A DNA stretch of 64,000 nt, from NCBI GenBank assembly GCA_023213315.1, contig JAKCPI010002902.1, positions 1-64,000 on the forward strand, given 5' to 3'. The translations under genes were made by a program, and so were the position numbers. The notes beneath the pieces were generated by a model. The model made no database searches, had not been told where the DNA came from, and saw nothing but the letters and a program-made list of their open reading frames with translations. Source of the DNA: Euborellia annulipes (Eukaryota > Arthropoda > Insecta > Dermaptera > Anisolabididae). Of this stretch, positions 44,790 through 55,730 are shown piece after piece (the stretch's first letter is position 1; each line of letters opens with the position of its first letter).

Positions 44790-45070
44790 TTTTGTTCATA
44801 ATTTCGTTAATAATTAACAGATTTTTACCAATGAATGATTTTTGGAAAGGCAAAGAACTATAGAATATCGTAAATATATGTTTTTTGCATTCAGGGATAT
44901 CTAAAATTGTATTAGGGGTGACCAAATTAAAAAAAAAACTGAAAAAATTTGATTTTTCTAAACTATAAGTCGTTTGCGGCACGTCTAAATGACCTCCGAT
45001 TGGGATGAAACTTAAAATTTATATGCATTATAAATATCTGCATATTTCTAAGGAGTGTCGCCTTAAAAAT
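44790..45070. repeat. Dispersed repeat also found at 60780-61050
   Basis: Both copies share TTCGTTAATAATTAAC, CAATGAATGATTT(C/T)TGGAAA, AGAATATCGTA and ATATGTTTTTTGCATTCAGG in the same order and orientation. Unit boundaries and class were not determined. Confidence 0.6.
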
Positions 45071-45169
45071 ATTTTGAACATTCTACATAAGTGCCGTTTT
45101 AGAGCACATTTTCTATTAAAATTTATTGTCTCTACCGAATATGATTTTGAAAAATCTGAAATACTACAT

Positions 45170-45520
45170 CAGTAGAGTGTGCTTCAAACAATTTTCACGA
45201 AAAATTTTACTGTTAAACTTTTTAGAGAGCATGTTAAAATTAATTGATTTGTGAATTTTACTTAAAAGTATTAGAGCCAATTTTGAGAAAATCGAAAAAA
45301 TCTGAAAAAGTACTTGAGTAAAGTACTAGTACTTTTTGGCTAATTTTGTTCAAACGCTTGTTTTAAACGTCCGGAAAAGTATCTAACTTAAATATAAAAT
45401 TTCAACCTCGTAGCTCATTTCCCTCAAGATTAAAATCGTTACGCACACAGACCAAATTGCGGGACCCTCTTTTTTGGACTCGGGGGACCTCAAAACATGT
45501 ATATCGAAATATCGTCTATT
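45170..45520 (+). repeat. Copy of the GTAAGAGAAAGTAAAA dispersed family (partial)
   Basis: It shares AGTGTGCTTCAAACA, AAGTACTAGTACTTTTTGGC, AACTTAAATATAAAATTTCA, TTTTTTGGACTCGGGGGACC and CAAAACATGTATATC with the copies at 54100-54600 and 63120-63620, but stops before the common 3' end. Confidence 0.7.
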
Positions 45521-45681
45521 TTAGGGAGGAGAAACTAGACAGAAAAAAATTGTTATGCCGGAGTTAGCATTCAATGTTAAGGAGCACTTGAGCCTTCACA
45601 AATTATGTCCCGAGTTGCCCCTTCCTCCCACCTACTCAAGGGGAGTCTTTGGAAATGTTGGATAACATTTTTTTTTCAACG

Positions 45682-45918
45682 TCAGATTCTCGAGTCGAAC
45701 TTGGCCACCACCTCGCTACTTCTCTGTTTGATTTTATGAATCACCTCTTTCGAAAATAAAGGACTATTTGAAGAATCCTTCAAAGGGATCCAATTTATTT
45801 CGGCTTTAATCCGAACTAAATGGGAGAAGTAGCCCAGGGCAGGGATAGCCTGAGCAAATGGCTCAATTAACGAGCTATTGCTCATGACTTCCATCCATTC
45901 TCGATAGTGAACGATCGA
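45682..45918 (-). CDS. Unidentified gene, last exon
   Basis: After the acceptor CCTACAAG the frame reads SIVHYREWMEVMSNSSLIEP, then FAQAIPALGYFSHLVRIKAE, INWIPLKDSSNSPLFSKEV, and ends EVVAKFDSRI with TGA at 45682-45684; 78 codons. The content is mixed helical with no transmembrane stretch. It is much less AT-rich than its surroundings. Confidence 0.55.
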   Translation of the reverse strand, partial: SIVHYREWMEVMSNSSLIEPFAQAIPALGYFSHLVRIKAEINWIPLKDSSNSPLFSKEVIHKIKQRSSEVVAKFDSRI

Positions 45919-47401
45919 CTTGTAGGTTTGTGTTACGGATCAAGTTTGTATTACTTTCACAAGGCCAAGTGACAGCCAAGAGAGGTCGTAGGCCTATTTA
46001 TTAAAATCTAAACAAAAGGCTATTTTCTTGAAAACAAAATTTAAAAAATGCTTTCGGAATAAAAATTATTCTTTGTTCATTTGTTCTTTTGTGTTTTGGA
46101 GTTTAAGCTTTCATAGTTATTGAAAATAAAATCCTTGTTTTTTGTTAAACTGTGGTTTATTTGTATAAAATACAACGTAGAATAAATTGAATAATAGAAC
46201 GTGGCTGTAGCTGATATGTTTAATGGAATTTGGCTGCATCCTCTTTCCATTAAACATAAAATACAACGTTTCGGCCACTAATTCTGCGCCCTTCTTTAGC
46301 TAAAAATTTGTATAGAGATTAAAAAGTTTGAAGGGGAAGGTCACAGAATAAGTGACCGAAACGTTGTATTTTATACAAATAAACAGTGTAACCCAAAACA
46401 ATCCTTGATTTGTGCACTTAATAATGAGTCATTATGGAGTTAAAGCTAAGGGACATACTAAATGAACGAAAAAGCGCATTCTCTATAGAAAATGCGCTTA
46501 AATAGATTTTATTTTATACGTCACAGTATGAATGGAGAAATTAGCCAAGAGTGGGTTAAATTAAAATGATCTCATGATATTTATGAGGTTTATGAGAAGA
46601 GGCATTGAGTCTTAGAAACAAACGATGTTTTTGTGCAGTAAATGTCAGCAGGATATTAAAAAAAAAAAAAGGAAAAGAATTCAAAAATGGAGATTATTTA
46701 TCAGGCCGCTAGCCAGGATTTTTTTATGGAGAGGGGGGGAAGCCTAAACCATTTTGGAAATGGGGGAGGAGTTTATTATAATTTTGTTCAATGGCATTCA
46801 TTTAATGAGTGAACAACGTTGGGGTAACGCCTCCTCACTGACGGACAAAGTTCATAATATGTAAAAAAAGATAAATACCCGTAGGAAGAGAGCCAAACAG
46901 CATAGCCTCTATTAAATATTGTACAAGAAAACGTTTCGGCTTTAATTAAATAATGCCATTCAGTTGATGAAACGAGAAAAAATATAATACAACTATAAAT
47001 TTTTCAAATTATGGAAAACTTTGGGTTTACAATATATGAATATAAATATTTTATTATCAATATATTATATTGAAAAACCCCTCAGGAGCTCCTTTTAGTG
47101 AGTAAGTGTATGGCGACCAGGAGTTACCCGAGCTAAGGGACAATTATTCTTTTCCTTATGTCAGCCTTTTTCCCTTCCATTTCAATCGTCAGGCCGTGAG
47201 ACGGGTCGGCTTGTCTCTCGGTCTCTTATTTCTTTATAAATTAATTTTGCGCCCCACAGAGGGATAAGGAAGAGAGAAGAAGAAGTTAATATTATTGTAA
47301 TATACGTAAATATTAGGGAAACAGCGAACTCCCTGAGAACATTAAACCATAATACATCGGAATCTCGAAAGCGTGCACTCGACCTCTTTGAAAATATACT
47401 T

Positions 47402-47432
<31 letters not shown>

Positions 47433-50398
47433 ATAAAATTTCTTTTTTTTTTCATATTCTTTCTTTTTTTCTTGTTTATTTTTAAAATAATAAAAAAAAG
47501 AAATATTTATTTTTTTTAAAAAAAAAAAAAAAAAAAAATAAAAAAAAAAAAAAAATAATAATATATGAACAAATTTAGAAAAGCCTTTGTATTAATCAAG
47601 AAATGCCAACCTCACCTCAGGTAATTCGTGGTCACCATCCACGTACTCACATAATAGGACAGGTGAGCCCCTGATTGAAATTAAGAGTTTGTAAAAAAAA
47701 AAACAAATATTTTGATGAAAGCTTTTAATTATTTAAGGGGGCTCGGGAGCGAAGTGGTTACGCATGTTTATCCCGACAAGATGGCGTAGTGTGTCATAAA
47801 AAGTATGCACAAAAATCAAGTAATTCAAAAATTTGCCAAGAGATGTCAGAATGGTAGCTAATAATATTTAATGCATTTGGTTGATTTTCATTGATCTTTT
47901 AACAACAAATACTTTATAAATGTTATTATATATTATGTATCTTTTATATAAAAAAGCATAAAAATATATAAATATAGGCCAGATATAAGCTAATACTATA
48001 TCGTCTGTTAGACTAGACTGTCATCTATTGCAAGAATGCTGAACTAATTTGACAGTTCGTTTTTAAATAAATCATCTAAGCTTATTTTAAAAATTTCTTA
48101 ATTAATATGTGATTAATAATAACAATAAATTCATTTTTAAATTTAAAAAAAATTAAAGATTATTGGGACAGATTGTTTTTTTGTATTTGCTTGATAACAA
48201 AAAAATTAATTACGATAATTTTTTAATAAGTCATTAAAAAAATTATAGATCGACGACCCAATAATCTCTTATGAATTTAATTCATTAAAAAAAAAAACCG
48301 CATTGAAAAATTCCTTATAATACGTCGATGTCGTTCCTGGCCTTGTCGCCTCCGTGCCAGGAATTTTTGGCGTCTCCCCCTCCCCAACCGTGGATCATGT
48401 AATTAAAATGTTGATATTTTTTATTATAAATTTTACTTTTTGGGTTCTGATGTGATAGAACCAATAATAATTATAATTTTTGAAAAACAATGGAATTCAA
48501 AAGCTTCACTGCAGAAATATTTGGGGATAGTACTCTTGGAAACTAACTATTACTAGACACAAAAAATCTTGTTTGAGAGCACATCACACAAATAAGATTA
48601 CTGAAATTAAGAGAAAATGATGGGCTTGTGATAAGTCAAAACAGGTTTTTTTTTCTTCTCATGGTCCTCGAGAATTGATTGGCTTAAGGAGTTAATTTTA
48701 AGGTTGTTCGGACATTAAGGCACTTATATAGATTAAAAGCTAATTTTTTAATATGTTATTAATCACTATCAGATACGTATAAAATAATTTTTTGAAGCAG
48801 ATCTGATGTAGGGTTGACGTGTAATTAATTATTAAAAAATTGAAATTTAACATGTAGTCTTTGAGGAATGTTTTTCAATATCCCATATTTTTTCTCGCAA
48901 ATTCCCAATTGTGTCTAAATTGATTTGTATTACTCATTGTAGTATCTATACTATTATATAAAAGACAAAGTCTGTCTGTTTGTAACGCATTGATTCCGAA
49001 ACTACTGAACCGATTTTCATGGAGTTTTTTTTAATGGATAGAGAATTTTCTGGGGGTGGTTTTAGGACATCATTAAATCAAATTAGGGGCAGGAACCCCC
49101 TTATCAGGGGTGTACAAATCTCCCATAGGAAATGAAACATGGATATGCTATTAGCATTAGTTAGTAATTAAAATTTATTAATATAGACCTATATCCATAC
49201 GTTGAAAGAGAGATACCGTAATTAAATTATTAATGATAATTAAAGATAAAATTTTAAAATTCCGTGTGTATTCTGATGATTAAAATACAAAAAAAAACCT
49301 AGGCTAATTGAAATTAAAACCAATTTATTTTGAAACAGAATCTCCATCAACATTCCAAAATGTTTTTATGTAAACTTAAAATATAATAATTTAAACAATT
49401 ATGTCATTTTATAAGTGCCAAAATACTTAGAAGAAGATGATGAATAAATAATCTAACATTCTAAACGATTATAAAACTTAAAAAAACAATATTTATATTG
49501 AAAAAAGAAAATGTTTATGCTTTAGAGAAAATAATATAACCTATCAATGAAGTTCAATGTTTGTATTTGTGATTTATGATTTTCTATTTCCGACCTCTAG
49601 TCTGTTCTATAATTCCTCTATCTGCCAGAAACGCCTGGGATACTTTTTATGGATACTCTCTTTGACAATTTCCAGCCCTCAGATAACAGGTCTTTTTTAA
49701 TCTTAAGTGCAACATCAAGTAGGTAGAGGGGCTAAAAAAAAAATATTTTTATAAATATCTTTGCAATGTTGAAATTTTTTAATAAAAAACAATTAGCAGT
49801 AACCTTACTGTAAGATCAACTAATAAATAAATTGGCGATGTTATCTGGGAAATAAAAATAAAGTGGTCCCCCTTTTTGGGACACTACGAATTCAGCGAAA
49901 TTTAATCACCGATTAGCTATCTCCGTAATAGGAGAAAAACCAAGATGAGGAAAAATATTTAATTATTTATTTAATTAATTTTTAGTCCTGTCTTAGATCT
50001 GCCAATTGACTTGTTATATGTCTAATTATTTTTAAACAAAAAGTGAAATAAATTTATTTTTAGCTGGCAAAAGTTAATAATAAAATAACTCACTGACATT
50101 TTCAGTAATTATTAATATCTTTTATCGAAGTATTTAAGCAAAGAATAAGTCTCAATTTACTTTTAATAAAAACATTTATTTTATATATGGGGCATTCCAC
50201 GCCAACTCGACCACTTTTGAACCCGACCATTTTTGATTTGGCTGAAACTTTTTCATCTTTTTATACCCTATTGAAAACGTGTCTGAAATTTTTTTCAAAT
50301 TTTTTGACCCAGCCAAAAAAAGTTATAGCATTTTTAGAAAACATTGACTTTTTTTTAAATAACCGTAAAACTGACAAAAATTAACTTATTGGGACGTG

Positions 50399-50430
<32 letters not shown>

Positions 50431-51545
50431 TTGTCTTTAAATGTACTTTTCAGAAATAAATATGACAAAATATTACAGATTCATCTTGAACGTTTTTTTT
50501 TTTTTTTGACATTTTCGGAAAAAAACAAAAATTTCGGGATGAATGACACTTTTTTTTCTTTTTGTAGGAGTTATGAGCAAAAAAAAGAGGGTTTTTTTTT
50601 TCAAAATTTGAACCGGTGATCAAAAAACCAGGAAAGTTAACAGGAGGGGTTTTTAAAGGGGTACTAGAAAATATCAAAAAATGGAGGAAATCAAAAATTA
50701 AAATTTTTCGATTTGGGGTGGAATGCTCATATATAGACCTATACGAATAGGCCTATACCAATAAATACTCTATAATAAATATATATACTCTTACATGCTT
50801 TTTCAGTTTTTTTTTTTTTTCGATTTTCTCAAAATGCACTTTTAACGATTTTGATTAAAATTCATAAATCAAATATTTTCTAGATGCTCTTTCAAATGTA
50901 TATTCTCATGTTGACCTCAAAATCGTTTGAAGCACACTTTACAAAGAGGAATTCATTAAAAAAAAAATTTTCACTTCGTTGTGAAATAAGAATGAAATTT
51001 TGTATCCTAAAATACATTCTTCCGCGAGAGAATTTAGCATAATGAAGAGAAAAAAGTTTTTCTTGGCAGAAGCAAAATATTTTATTTTAAATGAACAGGA
51101 ATTTCCTTGTTTATAACATTCACGAACAAATTCCTTCTTTTTAATTAATAAGCTTACATATTCAAAACATGTATATCCATCAAAATTTCGACATGAAATT
51201 TTTGCCATGATCGCAATACTTACTCACTATATATTACTTATATAGGTAAGAGAAAGTAAAATGGTAAATCTTTCAATTTTATCAGGTCACATTAGTGAAA
51301 TTGCACACTGTGGGGTGGCTCATTGTTTTTAAAAGTTTAAAGCCGTCTTTTGTCAATTCAGGGATGAATTTATTTTTAATATGGTAAGCAAACGTTGGGT
51401 ATGTACGTAGCAATTGCTTAAAAGTTAATAATTGAAAAGGTGAGAGATTAAAAGATTAAAAGATCAAAGATCATAACTTACCAATGCCTCAAACGACCAA
51501 AGGGCTCTCTTATCTCCGAGTCATCGGAATGGACGTGTTTCAACT
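45682..51545 (-). CDS. 3' end of an unidentified protein-coding gene (three phase-matched exons)
   Basis: Three minus-strand segments have splice sites and fit each other in phase: 51482-51545 (phase 1 in, 2 out), 47616-47670 (phase 2 in, 0 out) and 45682-45918 (phase 0, with stop). Joined, they give about 118 residues of continuous frame passing through the junction Trp (RLRH-W-GSPVLLCEYVDG) and the junction ELPE-SIVHYREWMEV. The gene lies upstream of PMCA in the same orientation; earlier exons are not seen in the window. I do not recognise the family. The order, phases and non-random composition make a real gene likely, though each exon alone is weak. Confidence 0.55.
46140..46390. repeat. 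Inverted pair of hairpin/GAAACGTTG units (Penelope-like remnant)
   Basis: The plus-strand unit at 46339-46366 has GGTCAC, loop AGAATAA, GTGACC, then GAAACGTTG. The minus-strand unit at 46265-46300 has GGGCGCAGAATTAGTGGCC then GAAACGTTG. Both continue into TATTTTATACAAATAAAC or its relative. They are head-to-head, like a fold-back. Confidence 0.6.
47408..47560. repeat. Poly-T then poly-A low-complexity tract
   Basis: A run of about 27 T, mixed T-rich sequence, then long A runs. It could fold on itself or mark two opposed poly-A tails. Base accuracy here is likely poor. Confidence 0.8.
47616..47670 (-). CDS. Unidentified gene, penultimate exon
   Basis: The acceptor AATTTCAATCAG opens a 55-nt exon ending CCTGAG at donor GTGAGG. 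The frame that matches both neighbours reads GSPVLLCEYVDGDHELPE. It lies just beyond a long poly-T/poly-A tract (47408-47560). Confidence 0.5.
48945..49140 (+). mobile_element. Probable Helitron 5' end
   Basis: TCTATACTATTATATAAAAG starts just after an A (A/TC insertion), followed by GTCTGTCTGTTTGTAACGC and GAAACTACTGAACCGATTTT. This type of sequence is common at the 5' end of arthropod Helitrons. The 3' end (hairpin plus CTRR) was not located. Confidence 0.5.
50182..50733. mobile_element. 552-bp inverted-repeat element (GGCATTCCACGCCAA ends)
   Basis: Left end ATATATGGGGCATTCCACGC is mirrored, with few differences, by GGGGTGGAATGCTCATATAT at the right. The interior is T- and A-rich with imperfect internal symmetry. 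Open frames through it are shadows of low complexity. Confidence 0.65.
50810..51265. repeat. Rearranged copy of the GTAAGAGAAAGTAAAA family
   Basis: Minus-orientation family sequence (GATTTTCTCAAAATGCAC, AATCGTTTGAAGCACACTTT) at 50810-50940 is followed by plus-orientation 3' family sequence from 51168 (AAAACATGTATATCCATCAA) to TATAGGTAAGAGAAAGTAAAA. The two halves point in opposite directions. Confidence 0.6.
51482..51545 (-). CDS. Unidentified gene, antepenultimate exon
   Basis: The acceptor TTTTTTGCTTTCAG opens a 64-nt exon ending GGCATTG at the perfect donor GTAAGT. One frame is open: LKHVHSDDSEIREPFGRLRH. It could alternatively be a 5'UTR exon of PMCA, since an untranslated first exon is required somewhere upstream of 37.7 kb. 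Confidence 0.55.
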
Positions 51546-52219
51546 CTGAAAGCAAAAAAAAGGCTTTTAGAAACAGAATGAGATAATAAGTGACTAGATA
51601 GTGAAGCTCGCTCGCTAAATGAGAAGCTCTTCAGTAAGATAAGGCTCGAAGAAAATTAACTAGGTAGAATATTTTTATTGGTAAACTTAGACATCTTATA
51701 AATTTTTCAGGTGATGTATCCCCAGAATGACGACAGAGATAAGCTAAGCAACTGACACATCATTACTGATAAAAATATGGTAGGTATGGAGAGAATCAAA
51801 AAGGAATAATTTAAAATAAGAAATATCATTTTATAAAATTAATTAGAAAAACATAGGAAAAATTTTATAATTGTTTTTTTAAATATATTTTGCCATTGTA
51901 GTTGTGGCTGTTGAGTTGTATCAAGGAAGGGCTGCAGGAGCAGAGAGAAAAATTTCGTAACAACCCTTAGATTAAATCAAAATGATAAACTAGTATCTTT
52001 TGATATAAAATCATTATTTACCAATATTGATTTAAAATTGGCGCTGAAAGTGCTCAGTAGTAAATAGAATATAATAACAAATTTGACAGAACTTAATAAA
52101 AGGATTTTTTTGAATTAGCCTCTATAAAGACCGAAACGTCGGCCCAATAAAAATATTTAAAGAAAGAAATTTAGCTGCCAGTCTCTGCTCCTGCAACCCT
52201 TCCTTGATATATTTTGCCC

Positions 52220-52375
52220 TTGACATACGACTCAGAGGTAGAGAATTCGCTTCTGGTGCTAAAGGCCGAAGGTTTGCAGCCCGTTCAAGTCAAATATTTA
52301 TTTTCATTAAATAAATAGGGCCGGGGGTCTAAATGGTCAGTTGCCGAAAAAAAACCTAAACAAATTTAAAAACTA
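52220..52375 (+). repeat. tRNA-derived SINE copy
   Basis: The head reads CTCAGAGGTAGAGAATTCGC (box A-like), TTCTGGTGCTAAAGGCCGAA, then GGTTTGCAGCCCGTTCAAG (diverged box B). The body AAATAAATAGGGCCGGGGGT and CTAAATGG matches the pieces at 33.2 and 41.7 kb. Confidence 0.6.
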
Positions 52376-54099
52376 TATATATATATATATTGTCGAAATA
52401 GGTATTAATAGTTAATTTTTAATCAATAAAACCTTTGAAACAATTTAATTTGTATATTTAATTTTAATTTACAAAATGTTTCAACGAGAACCAACGCTCG
52501 AAAGTTTAAATCTTATATTTATAATTATTTAGAACTAATATTTGATAACCATAAATAGGGCCGATAAAAAAATTTCAATATTTGAAATTATATAGCTTTG
52601 TGTAGGCCTATTAATTGAGATGAAATCCTCAATCGGATTTTTCAAAAACAAAAATTATTTTTTGTCATTATACCCATAACTTGTTTTTGAACAAGAACTA
52701 TTTGGCCAGTTCCTATTGTGGTTATTTGATTTGATTTATAAATTTTCTAATTTTTTTCCAGAATATTGATGGGATGACAAATTTAATTTTGTTTAGTGTA
52801 AAATGCTTAGGTGATAAGAACCCCCCCCCCCCGCTTAATATTGATAACCTTATAAGACAAGGGGTGTGGGTTCCGATCCCAGGCAGTCTGATGAAAATTT
52901 ATTTAAATCAATTGGTAAATCCAATTGATATAAATAAATGTGCCAAGATCATTTGTATCGTAAACAAATATTATTTCAAACGGCGATGTATGAGTGATTG
53001 CGAGGTGATAAAGCCCCAATCTACAGTTGAACAAATATTATAAATCGTTTAGATGGCCTGGGCGAAAATGTCTATGAGTAAAAAAAATGGTCTAGCGCAT
53101 GGGGTATTTTGTTACTCACACTTCATAAGTTACTTTTTTCAAATGATTGGATTTAAATGAGTCTCATGGGTCGATGTCTTTCGGTGATAATAAATTCCAG
53201 TCTTCATTTCATCTCATTATTGACGAGGTAAATTTTTTAATTTTTTAATTTAGCTTGTGGACGGAATGTAATTTGACAGTGAGATTATCAACCATCAGAG
53301 GAGAATTTAAGAAAATAAAGAATCAGATAAAATATATCTATTGATATAAAATGTCAAATCAATATCAATTCATTATTATTCAATAGCGAGGTGAGGGAAC
53401 GATAGCAGGAGTGAGAAATGATTTCTAATTCTCAGCTCAGGTCCAAATCGAATTCAAGACAAATATATTTTAATTAAAGAAAATATCAATAATATGAATA
53501 TAATAATAAACGCATTTTCTCATTAGGGTGGGTCAAGGGTCCGAAGGCGAGTTTTACCGCTTGTTGTTCTATAAAGTTACTCTTCAGAGTAGCCACAACG
53601 GGTCAGGGCTGACACTAATGACTGACAGAGAGAGAAATATAATTACTGAAATGCCTTTTTGAGGAGATGGAGATGACGTAATACTCTCCATACTTATGGG
53701 CTAAAAAGAGCAACAAAAAAAACGTTCGGTCTTTGAAGGCCAAAATTTGATCATTTCCCATCTGCTTGAAGAGGACAAAAAGTTGTCAGAACTCTTCTGT
53801 CTTTCTGTTGAATAGTTTGATTCCGTGCTGAGATTAATCAAATAATCGTTGACGACTAACGATTATATTCACTATTTACTAGACTGTCAACGATTATCGT
53901 TAACGACCTAGCGACAGTCGCTGGGAGCAAAACAGCTCATAGCAAATATATATTGCACAAAGAAATCGTTGAATGTTCTTACTATTTGTGGCCCTCTCCG
54001 TATGTGTGTACTGATCGATTTTCATTAAACTTTTAAATATAAACCAAATTAATTTGTTTATATTTACATATTTTTTATGACACCTGTATGATTTTTTTT

Positions 54100-54605
54100 T
54101 TTTTCAAAATTAACGAAAATTGTCTTTTTCTTAATACTTTCTAAAAATCTGAAATCTTTCCTATTAAGTGCAAGAGTAAGTGTGCTTCAAAACACTTCAA
54201 GGGCAAAATGAGAATATACATTTTAAAGAGCATCTAAAAAATAATAGATTTTTGAATTTTAAATAATTTTGTTGAAGAGAATTTTGAGAAAATCGAAAAA
54301 AACTTAAAAAGTACATAAGTAAAGTACTAGTACTTTTTGGCCGATTTTGTTCAAAAGCTTATTTTGAGTTTTCGGCAGGGTACCTAACTTAAATATAAAA
54401 TTTCAATCCGATAGCGCAGTTCTTTCATACTAAAAAATTGTTACACACAGACAGACATACAGACAATTTGCGGGACCCACTTTTTTGGACTCAGGGGACC
54501 TCAAAACGTGTATATCCATCAAAGTTTCGACATGGAATTTTTGACATGATCCCAATACTTTCTCTCTCTATATATTTCATATATAGGTAAGAGAAAGTAA
54601 AAAGG
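54100..54605 (+). repeat. Copy of the GTAAGAGAAAGTAAAA dispersed family
   Basis: Collinear with 63120-63620 over about 500 bp: GTGTGCTTCAAAACACTTCA, AAGTACTAGTACTTTTTGGC, TTTTTTGGACTCAGGGGACC, TATATCCATCAAAGTTTCGA, ending TATAGGTAAGAGAAAGTAAAA. No coding frame; a non-autonomous element of unknown class. Confidence 0.8.
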
Positions 54606-55465
54606 GTCATTTTATTAATGTGTCTCACTATTTATACTATACCAGGTATGTCTATAATCGAATTCCATTTGACTAGGAAATTGTTAGAACAAGATCGTGC
54701 CTCTCTCGTCTTTAAGCTTTAAAATTGATTAAATTGAATTGCTTTGCTTATCTCCAAAGACGATCCTTTATTCTATAGAGCCTTTTATTATGACATTTTG
54801 AATTTTTTCGTAAGCATTATTATTTAATTTACCCTTGCGCACACAGATCCATCAGCATCCATGATTTATAAAAAGAACTCTTATTACAATAAATCATGTT
54901 TATTTTCATTATTATTTTGTATGCATCAAGAGTCGCGAGAGCGACTCGTCAATATTCAAATTTTTAGACAAAGCTACAGGTTTCCCTGCTGGACCGATGA
55001 AATTTAAAATATAAATAGATACTACTAAAAACCCAACCTTTGATATAAAATTTCATTTTGGAGCAAAAGTGACTTTTGGAGAGGACATAAAAATTTCAAA
55101 TTTCAACTGAATTTCCCCTCCTCCGAGAACCAAATTTCTCTCCTGTACCTAATCTCTTTATTTGTAATCCCATAAAATGAAAAAAATAGTTTTTATTGAT
55201 AATTTTCACACACAGTTTGTATAGAACAAAAATAAATTCTTTTACCTCTTTTCTTCAACAAGGCGAGTTTCTGGTATCCGAAAAGCATCCTTTCCTTTCA
55301 TATACTGGTAATTTAATACCATTGTCTTGTAAATTAGGCAAATTGTCAGAATGGGCTTCACAATATTTCTATTATTTTTATTTAAAAACGTTCAAAGAAA
55401 TGGGAGGCAACAAAATAATGATAGAAGTGCGTATTCGAAATAGAATAAGCTGGCGATCCAGGGCC

Positions 55466-55730
55466 CAGTGGCGTAGCGAGCTTAACTCGGCTGGGGCACA
55501 AACCTTTTTAGCGCCCCCCCCCCCAATCAAAAACCATTTAATATTATATGTAAAATATACAAAATTATTATATTACACTGGCACTAAATTTAAAATATAT
55601 TTTCCAGAAAACAATTATAATAAAAATAAAAATTATCCAGCAATTTTTTGATTTGCGGACCATTTGGCGCCCCTTTGTGAGTAGCGCCCGGGGCATGATG
55701 ACCCCCTTCCCCTCCCTCGCTACGCCACTG
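55466..55730. mobile_element. hAT-type MITE (CAGTGGCGTAGCGAG ends)
   Basis: CAGTGGCGTAGCGAG at the left is perfectly inverted at the right (CTCGCTACGCCACTG). Flanks CCAGGGCC and CCAGTGCC agree at 7 of 8 bases. Subterminal C-runs are typical of these elements. No coding sequence. Confidence 0.8.

Larger units (their letters stand above)
37677..45681. other. Region upstream of PMCA coding start; repeats, no clear gene
   Basis: It must contain, or precede, the PMCA promoter and non-coding first exon, but I could not place either. Recognisable contents are a hAT-type MITE (39320-39717), a 926-bp inverted-repeat element with a tRNA-like insert (40134-41059), GC-rich dispersed repeats (41395-41600, 42675-42850), a (CT)n tract (42954-42984), 5S-like pieces (43235-43450), a mariner relic (43705-44000) and a MITE (44257-44474). 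Confidence 0.6.
51546..55465. other. Non-coding region upstream of the unidentified gene's exons
   Basis: It contains a GAAACGTC remnant (52133), a tRNA-headed SINE (52220-52375), a second SINE-like piece around GGGTTCCGATCCCAGGCAG (52860-52890) and a full copy of the GTAAGAGAAAGTAAAA family (54100-54605). I found no convincing exon. Confidence 0.5.

Noticed and set aside
52774..53043. 89-codon plus-strand open frame
   Set aside because: It runs through a C-run and a SINE-like segment (GGGTTCCGATCCCAGGCAG), so the frame is incidental to repeat sequence.
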